Program-made: the position numbers and the translations under genes
Shown here: positions 1 through 5,250 of the stretch, one piece after another
How the letters are laid out: the number at the start of each line of letters is the position of its first letter
Numbering within the stretch: position 1 is the stretch's first letter
Notes under the pieces: model-generated
The model's input: only the letters and a program-made list of their open reading frames with translations
Databases searched by the model: none
Told to the model about the DNA's origin: nothing
Assembly: GCA_943324725.2 (NCBI GenBank)
Contig: CALPMR020000213.1
Span: forward strand, 1-5,250
Source of the DNA: Bordetella parapertussis
GTDB lineage: Bacteria > Cyanobacteriota > Cyanobacteriia > PCC-6307 > Cyanobiaceae
Reading direction: 5' to 3'
Length of the DNA: 5,250 nt

Positions 1-612
1 CAAGATGACTCCGAATATGCCAACTTCCCAGAACAGACCGCCAAAGAAGGACTGCAGTACAGCGACTGAAAAGTAAAGACGCTCTCTGGTGACGACCCAG
101 AGGTAAAGAATGCACAGACTGCTGATCCAGGCTGCGAGCGTTGGCAGATAAGCAGCTGAACCTGCTCCCCAGAACAGCACCTCCCTGGTTTGAAGATGAT
201 GCGTCAGGGCTACCGCCATGAACACACAGGCGATCGAGAGTGCCAGTGACAGATAACCGAGCTGGCGGCAGCGCTTCAACAGCGCCGGCCATAGCAACAA
301 CGAGAGCGACTGAAGGTAGCTGGCGAATAACAGCGGTGCGATGAAACTCTCCGGTGCAAGCCCGAGTTTTCTGGCCAGATACAGCGAGCCAAAGATGGTC
401 GGTTCTGATGCTGGGCGCGGACTCCAGTTGATCAGTCTTGTCAGCGTTGATCCAATCGCATCAGCCAAGCTTGCTGATCGCCCGATGAAGATCCAGTCAT
501 CCGCCCATGGCGTCGCAGCCAAATATCCAGCCCATAAAATCAACGATATGATCACTCCTGTCAGCAGCCAGAACAGAAGCGGCGCTCTGGTCACGATGAA
601 CTGCTTGGACAT
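1..612 (-). CDS. Polytopic membrane protein, N-terminal part, possibly GT-C-type glycosyltransferase
   Basis: The minus strand is open without a stop from an ATG at 612 to the window edge, giving 204 residues of a longer protein. It is strongly hydrophobic: likely membrane helices lie near residues 10-33, 88-111, 118-138, 146-174 and 178-204. The loop after helix 1 carries an acidic pair (D38, D39, in PWADDW) and then an SPRPASEP stretch; a later segment reads FWGAGSAAYLP. An acidic pair just after the first helix is typical of GT-C-fold membrane glycosyltransferases (GT39 or DUF6056-like), which use lipid-linked sugars, so that is the best guess, but the catalytic family cannot be settled from the N-terminus. 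No Shine-Dalgarno is evident; this ATG was chosen because an in-frame stop lies near 700 and no other ATG lies between. GC is about half and AGA and TTA codons recur, unlike the genes to the right, which suggests acquired DNA. Confidence in coding is good; in function, low. Confidence 0.72.
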   Translation of the reverse strand, partial: MSKQFIVTRAPLLFWLLTGVIISLILWAGYLAATPWADDWIFIGRSASLADAIGSTLTRLINWSPRPASEPTIFGSLYLARKLGLAPESFIAPLLFASYLQSLSLLLWPALLKRCRQLGYLSLALSIACVFMAVALTHHLQTREVLFWGAGSAAYLPTLAAWISSLCILYLWVVTRERLYFSVAVLQSFFGGLFWEVGIFGVIL

Positions 613-858
613 CGGTCGCTGGCAAAATGGATGAGATTGGTTCCTGTTCAGGCGAGGGCAAAGGCCCCATCCCGCTGCTGCAATGATCCACGACTTCCGT
701 CACCTGCCAGGCCAGTCTGCAGGGTCTTGCAGCCGCCGCAACGCCCTTGGGGGGTGCCGTTGATCGGAAGGACTCGACAACGGCAGGAGCGCGTCACGGC
801 CATGGCCTGTGGCTGCGGCCTCAAGACAGGCCACACTGGAAACCTGCGGCATCGAGTC
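613..858. other. Divergent intergenic region, no confident gene or promoter
   Basis: This stretch separates the start of the minus-strand membrane protein from the plus-strand secreted protein. Open frames cross it, but their translations are rich in Pro, Arg and Cys and look like noncoding GC-rich DNA. An AGGAG at 785-789 precedes an in-frame ATG at 802 by 12 nt and could serve a longer form of the next gene. Promoters for both flanking genes should lie here, but I found no convincing -35/-10 pair. Confidence 0.4.
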
Positions 859-1194
859 ATGGGTCCCCGTCGGTTTGCGATCAGCTCCTGCTGGATCAAC
901 TGTTCCGCGATCAGCATTGCCCTGGGGGCCGCCCTGGCAGCCCTGAGCCTGACGGCTCGGCCCAGTCCCGCCCTGGCCCAGGCCTGCGAATGCGGCTGCA
1001 GCCAGCCCAGCGTCGGCTATCTGGGCCCGGATGGTGCCTGCCGCTGCCCCTGCCAGGTCCTGCCCAGTCCCGGCCTGACGCCGGAAACCCTCAGCGGCCC
1101 CCCCAGACCGCCCAAGGCCGGCGGCGGTGACGACGTGCATTGGCAGTTCGACATGGACGACGATGACGACTGGCCGCTCTTCGGCCTCTGGTGA
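859..1194 (+). CDS. Small secreted cysteine-rich protein with two CxCxC motifs and acidic C-terminus
   Basis: From the ATG at 859 the product is 111 residues. I recognise no family. Residues 1-40 look like a Sec signal peptide: a basic start (MGPRR), a long hydrophobic core around 16-32, and a PSPALA end that suggests cleavage after A40. The mature part begins almost at once with CECGC (43-47) and has a second such cluster, CRCPC (61-65), separated by a Gly/Pro-containing loop. A Pro-rich linker (about 68-86) follows, then GGGDD, a run of five Asp at 100-104 and an aromatic end, WPLFGLW. The paired CxCxC motifs and Asp run could bind metal or form disulfides outside the cytoplasm; this is inference. 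The lipobox is poor (AQAC), so a lipoprotein is less likely. The frame stays open upstream to an ATG at 802 (MACGCG...) and another at 631; 802 has a distant AGGAG, while 859 has no clear ribosome site but gives the most typical signal peptide. It converges with the next gene, with 18 nt between stops. Confidence 0.6.
   Translation: MGPRRFAISSCWINCSAISIALGAALAALSLTARPSPALAQACECGCSQPSVGYLGPDGACRCPCQVLPSPGLTPETLSGPPRPPKAGGGDDVHWQFDMDDDDDWPLFGLW
1172..1186. terminator. Short GC hairpin at convergent gene ends, possible terminator
   Basis: GGCCG and CGGCC flank a 5-nt loop (CTCTT). The hairpin lies inside the last codons of the secreted-protein gene and 26 nt past the stop of the converging minus-strand gene. 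No T-run follows on either strand, so intrinsic termination is doubtful; it may be a chance result of the codons for WPLFGL. Confidence 0.2.
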
Positions 1195-1212
1195 ACTCCA
1201 CGCACAGCCGTC

Positions 1213-1659
1213 TCAGGGCTCGGCGATCAGGCGGCGCAGCGCCGGCAGAAACAGCTCCATCGAGCCCAGGGCGAGAACGACGCAGAGCAGATTCACCAGC
1301 CAGCCCAGCAGATAGAGGGCCGGCAGGGCCAGGCCGTTCACACTGCCCGGCACGGAGGTGAACAGGTGATCGAGAGCGCCGTCGAGGACGGAGAACAGCG
1401 AGGCCGCGAACATCGCCAGCGAGCTCTGCAGCACGATCCGGGCCTGAGTCGGATCGGATGTGGCCGACAGGAAGCGGGCCACACTCATCTGGAAGCTGGC
1501 CACCAAGAACAGCACCGCGAAGACCGTGATCTGGGTGAGCTGTCTCTGGGCCGCCACCTCGCGGGCCTCCAGTAGCAGGTAGGCCAGCGCCACCCCCCAG
1601 AACAGCAGCCGCAGCACGCCGTAACTCCAGCGTTGCAGCCGCAGCAAGGAACGGCTCAT
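1213..1659 (-). CDS. Conserved-looking small integral membrane protein downstream of leuA
   Basis: The product is 148 residues with no family I can name. Four hydrophobic segments are visible, near residues 12-31, 43-62, 74-92 and 107-134, joined by short polar loops, with a basic N-terminus (MSRSLLRLQRW) that predicts a cytoplasmic start. No catalytic or metal-binding motif stands out. The frame is open further upstream to 1827 inside leuA, but that extension reads as an Arg/Pro/Ser-rich shadow of leuA, so I start at the ATG at 1659. This start sits 4 nt after the leuA stop with no obvious Shine-Dalgarno, which fits a shared transcript and translational coupling with leuA. A direct role in leucine synthesis is not implied by the sequence. 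Confidence 0.8.
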   Translation of the reverse strand: MSRSLLRLQRWSYGVLRLLFWGVALAYLLLEAREVAAQRQLTQITVFAVLFLVASFQMSVARFLSATSDPTQARIVLQSSLAMFAASLFSVLDGALDHLFTSVPGSVNGLALPALYLLGWLVNLLCVVLALGSMELFLPALRRLIAEP

Positions 1660-1663
1660 AGGG

Positions 1664-3289
<1,626 letters not shown>

Positions 3290-3334
3290 GACAGAAGACA
3301 GGGGGGTTAAGCGGAATGAGTATGAGTTGGGTGC

Positions 3335-3340
3335 ATTCTA
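3335..3340 (-). promoter_or_regulatory. Candidate -10 box upstream of leuA
   Basis: TAGAAT on the minus strand lies about 45 nt before the leuA ATG and resembles the TATAAT consensus. No recognisable -35 element lies at the usual spacing, and the flanks are GC-rich, so this is only a candidate for the promoter of the leuA pair. Confidence 0.25.
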
Positions 3341-3426
3341 GGGCTTGGCCTGCCGCCTGGGCCCCCTGGCTCGACCAGCAGCGGCAAGGGCCGATCCGGT
3401 GCGAAGCGGCAGCGGCTGAGGCCTGA

Positions 3427-3842
3427 TCAGCGGATCAACTGGTCGAAACAATCACCATCCTCCGGCTTCTGGCGCCTGCCCGGCGCCTGAATGCGGCGGG
3501 GCAGCAACCCGGCGGGAATGGCGAAGCTGATGGCCCAGGCCAGGGCAGAGGTGGCGATCGGCAGGCATTCGATCACCAGCCGATGGGGTTCCTGGTGGCC
3601 TGCGGCTCCGTCTTCCGGCTCAGCTGGCTGGCGGCCTGCTCGGCCTGGGCCAACAGCCTGGTGCGCAGCTCAAGCAGGGATCGTCTCCATCCCTTTGGTG
3701 AGCGGGACGCGTTGGCGCCGAACAGCTTCTGCACGCTGTCCTGCGGTTGCTGGAGCGGCTGGCGGTGCCGATGGCCTGGCTGGACAGTGCGCTTGAACCA
3801 AGGAGATTCGGGATACGGAAATACGAACTCTTCGTCATCCAT
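3427..3842 (-). pseudogene. Possible frameshifted remnant of a small membrane-associated protein gene
   Basis: Two minus-strand frames carry protein-like pieces in order. From the ATG at 3842, one frame gives 89 residues with an acidic-aromatic start (MDDEEFVFPYPESPWFK) and an Ala/Gln/Leu-rich, helix-like stretch (LLELRTRLLAQAEQAASQL), then stops at 3573. A second frame, lacking its own ATG, continues past that point with HRLVIECLPIATSALAWAIS and FAIPAGLLPRR, a likely membrane segment, and stops at 3427-3429. The two join if one base is restored at the four-G run at 3585-3588 (plus-strand view), giving roughly 138 residues. A third hint is PLTKGMETIPA, readable near 3675-3710 in the second frame, which may mark further damage. 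I recognise no family. It could be a true pseudogene, an assembly or sequencing error, or noncoding DNA that only looks coding. GC drops to about half near 3780-3840. Confidence 0.35.
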
Positions 3843-4033
3843 TCAGCATCCAAATCCAAGGCCGGGAACTCTTGCTGGCCTCCGCTTGCGAAGGTGTTGC
3901 TCCAGGCTGAGGGCGTTGGCGGAAGCTCAAGCCAGCATGTCAAATCCCAGCGCGTCAGCAGAACAACGGCGGGAGTCAGCGTTGCCTTGATCGGGAATCG
4001 ATGTCCATGGTGTGGCGGCCTGGCCTGGTGATC

Positions 4034-4049
4034 CCTGGCCGTGGCCAGG
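4034..4049. repeat. Perfect 7-bp inverted repeat, possible hairpin downstream of the NYN gene
   Basis: CCTGGCC and GGCCAGG flank a 2-nt centre; as RNA it would fold as a 6-bp stem with a CGTG tetraloop. A further direct copy of CCTGGCC lies at 4019-4025 and could compete for pairing. It is 81 nt past the stop of the minus-strand NYN gene, so a role in transcript termination or stability is possible, though no T-run follows. Confidence 0.4.
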
Positions 4050-4130
4050 CGTGCTGCGAACCTTGAGCCTGGCGGTGAACAGCCTGCAGGAATGCGGCGA
4101 AACGTTGGGTGGTCGTGGTTCAGAAGGGTC

Positions 4131-4682
4131 CTATGCGCGGCTGAACACCGGCTGCTGCTGGGCCTCGCCCTTCTCCAGCCGGGGCCTGAGGCTGGCCAGA
4201 TCAATGAAGCGATCGGCGGCGTTGCGCAGCTCCCGCGCCACCATGCCTTCGGTGCTGATCAGCACGATCTGCAGCCCCCGGGCCCGCAGCACCTCCACCA
4301 GGCGATCGAGATCGCGGCTGCCGCTGAGCAGCCACACCTGATCGGTGCGCGGCGCCACCGTCAGCAGGTCGATGGCGATCTCGACATCCAGATTGGCGCG
4401 GGTGTACTGGCGCTGCTCGCCATCGCCGCCACCGCCGCCGGAGCCGCCCCCCAGCTCCCGCAGCGGCCGGGTGCGCACGGTGTAGCCCAGGCTGGTGAGG
4501 GCATCGCGGAACGGGCGCTGGTCGGAGGGATCCTTGAGACCCGCATACCAGAAGGCACTGGAGAGCTCCAGCTGCGGGCCTTCGCCGGCCAGCTCCAGCA
4601 GATGGCGGGGGTCGAAGAACCAGCCCAGCTTCTGCTGGGCATAGAACATGCTGTGGCCGTCGACCGCCAGAACCCGCCGCAT
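4131..4682 (-). CDS. NYN-domain (PIN-like) protein, putative RNase
   Basis: The 183-residue product fits the NYN/LabA-like (DUF88-type) branch of the PIN-like nuclease fold, whose characterised members are metal-dependent RNases. The order of acidic motifs fits: VDGHSMFY at 7-14 (D8), then NLDVEIAIDLL at 97-107 (D99, D105), then WLLSGSRDLDRLVEVL at 117-132 (D124, D126), followed by a beta strand and ARELRNAADRFIDL near the end. Position 8 and the later acidic residues are the expected metal ligands, but the central motif is SGSRDLDRL in place of the more common SGDxDF, so activity should not be assumed. A Gly-rich insertion at about 78-87 separates the first half from the core acidic helix and is probably a flexible loop. 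No signal peptide or membrane segment is present, so it is cytoplasmic. The ATG at 4682 directly precedes the first conserved strand. It is transcribed away from the GH57 gene and has no close downstream partner. Confidence 0.85.
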   Translation of the reverse strand: MRRVLAVDGHSMFYAQQKLGWFFDPRHLLELAGEGPQLELSSAFWYAGLKDPSDQRPFRDALTSLGYTVRTRPLRELGGGSGGGGGDGEQRQYTRANLDVEIAIDLLTVAPRTDQVWLLSGSRDLDRLVEVLRARGLQIVLISTEGMVARELRNAADRFIDLASLRPRLEKGEAQQQPVFSRA

Positions 4683-4709
4683 GGCCGTATCACCGAGTCC
4701 AGTTCCACG

Positions 4710-4727
4710 GGCAGCCTAGAAGCTGCC
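4710..4727. promoter_or_regulatory. Inverted repeat in divergent upstream region of the NYN and GH57 genes
   Basis: GGCAGC and GCTGCC are perfect 6-bp arms around a 6-nt centre (CTAGAA). The element lies 28 nt from each of the two divergent starts (4682 and 4756), where it could act as an operator or overlap both promoters. A weak -10-like TACAGT follows at 4730-4735 on the plus strand. Such short GC-rich dyads also occur by chance. Confidence 0.3.
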
Positions 4728-4744
4728 TCTACAGTGCGACCTCC

Positions 4745-4750
4745 GAGGGA
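4745..4750 (+). promoter_or_regulatory. Ribosome binding site of the GH57 gene
   Basis: GAGGGA lies 5 nt before the ATG at 4756, a good Shine-Dalgarno match and spacing. It supports this start, which is also the first start codon after the in-frame TAG at 4717. Confidence 0.6.
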
Positions 4751-4755
4751 AGCGA

Positions 4756-5250
4756 ATGGCGGCAGGCGATCTGGCCCTCGTACTCCATGCCCACCTTCCC
4801 TATGTGCGCTCCGGGGAGGCGGGCTCCCTCGAGGAGGACTGGTACTTTCAGGCCCTGCAGGAGTGCTACCTGCCGCTGCTGGAGATGCTCGAGGCGGCTG
4901 CCGCCGACCCGCGCCAGCGGCCCCGCCTGACCATGGGCCTCTCGCCCACCCTGTTGTCGCTGCTGAGCGATCGGGGCCTGAATGCGCGCTTCGTGTCCTG
5001 GCTCGAGCAGCGGCTGGCGCTGATCGCGGACGCCCCGGCCGAGCTGGCCGTTGCCGCCCTCGAACTGGAGATGCGCCTGGTGGAGATCCGCCGGCAGTTT
5101 CTCAACTGCGGTGGCCGGCTGCTGAGCCGCTTCCGCCGCCTGCAGCAGGACGGCGTCCTCGATCTGATCACCTGCGGCGCCACCCACGGCTACCTGCCGC
5201 TGCTGCGCGATTCGCCTGAGTCGGTGCGGGCCCAACTGCTCACCGCCGTA
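4756..5250 (+). CDS. Glycoside hydrolase family 57, probable 1,4-alpha-glucan branching enzyme, N-terminal part
   Basis: The frame is open from the ATG at 4756 to the window edge, giving 165 residues of a protein that is normally over 500. The N-terminus carries the GH57 signature HAHLPYVR (11-18) on the first strand of the barrel. It is followed by LEEDWYFQALQECYLPLL (25-42), LTMGLSPTLLSLL (58-70) and DLITCGATHGYLPLL (136-150), a set typical of the branching-enzyme subgroup with its DUF1957 C-terminal domain. Characterised enzymes of this subgroup (for example from Thermococcus and Thermus) cut alpha-1,4-glucan chains and re-join them by alpha-1,6 bonds, so a role in glycogen structure is likely. 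The catalytic nucleophile and acid/base lie beyond the visible part and cannot be checked. No signal peptide is seen, which fits a cytoplasmic enzyme. An amylase or 4-alpha-glucanotransferase of GH57 is the alternative but fits the motifs less well. Confidence 0.9.
   Translation, partial: MAAGDLALVLHAHLPYVRSGEAGSLEEDWYFQALQECYLPLLEMLEAAAADPRQRPRLTMGLSPTLLSLLSDRGLNARFVSWLEQRLALIADAPAELAVAALELEMRLVEIRRQFLNCGGRLLSRFRRLQQDGVLDLITCGATHGYLPLLRDSPESVRAQLLTAV

Larger units (their letters stand above)
3290..4130. other. Long gene-poor region between leuA and the NYN gene
   Basis: About 840 nt contain no intact gene I can support. The leuA leader occupies the left end. At 3424-3437 TGATC and GATCA form a short stem with a 4-nt loop, overlapping the stop of the possible broken gene, and TCGACCAG (3371-3378) recurs inverted at 3439-3446. 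The middle holds that possible pseudogene. From 3843 to 4130 several frames are open on both strands, but their translations lack any domain or hydrophobic pattern; GC there is lower than in the neighbouring genes, consistent with decayed or noncoding DNA. Confidence 0.5.

Noticed and set aside
341..634. A 97-residue plus-strand open frame at the left end
   Set aside because: It lies opposite the hydrophobic minus-strand frame, which has a far more protein-like helix pattern; no domain is seen in the plus-strand product.
3620..4204. A 194-residue minus-strand open frame overlapping the end of the NYN gene
   Set aside because: Its translation is Pro/Arg/Ser-rich without a domain and its start lies inside the NYN coding region in another frame.
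4041..5219. A 392-residue plus-strand open frame across the NYN gene and into the GH57 gene
   Set aside because: It runs antisense to NYN and out of frame with GH57, and turns Arg/Pro/Gly-rich. Both overlapped genes have clear family motifs.
4729..5235. A 168-residue minus-strand open frame opposite the GH57 start
   Set aside because: Gln/Ala/Gly-rich antisense shadow; the plus strand carries the GH57 signature motifs and a good ribosome site.

Overview
The window looks like chromosomal DNA from a GC-rich unicellular cyanobacterium of the Synechococcus/Cyanobium group. This is an inference from gene content and codon use: a leuA of cyanobacterial type, a NYN-domain protein with an SGSRDLDRL-type motif, and a GH57 branching-enzyme-like protein, all in roughly two-thirds GC sequence. 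No rRNA, tRNA, CRISPR array or complete mobile element was seen.

Layout. Positions 1-612 (minus strand, running off the left edge) hold the N-terminal part of a polytopic membrane protein that may be a GT-C-type glycosyltransferase. It is visibly poorer in GC and uses AGA and TTA codons. Positions 613-858 are a divergent intergenic stretch with no confident promoter. Positions 859-1194 (plus) encode a small secreted protein with two CxCxC motifs and an acidic tail. It converges on a minus-strand pair, leuA (1664-3289) followed after 4 nt by a small four-helix membrane protein (1213-1659), which looks like a two-gene operon.

Upstream of leuA is about 840 nt with no intact convincing gene (3290-4130). 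Part of it, 3427-3842 on the minus strand, reads like a broken gene: a tail with a hydrophobic segment lies in one frame and a plausible N-terminal part in another. The two would join by a single-base change at a GGGG run. A perfect short palindrome lies at 4034-4049.

Positions 4131-4682 (minus) encode a NYN/PIN-like putative RNase. Diverging from it across 73 nt is the start of a GH57 alpha-glucan branching enzyme-like gene (4756 onward, plus), which runs off the right edge. A 6-bp inverted repeat lies in that shared upstream region.

Functionally the window combines leucine biosynthesis (leuA), probable glycogen metabolism (GH57), probable RNA metabolism (NYN) and two or three uncharacterised envelope proteins. 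They do not form one evident pathway, and I see no clear novel multi-gene system. The most distinctive items are the CxCxC secreted protein, the broken gene upstream of leuA and the compositionally different membrane protein at the left edge.
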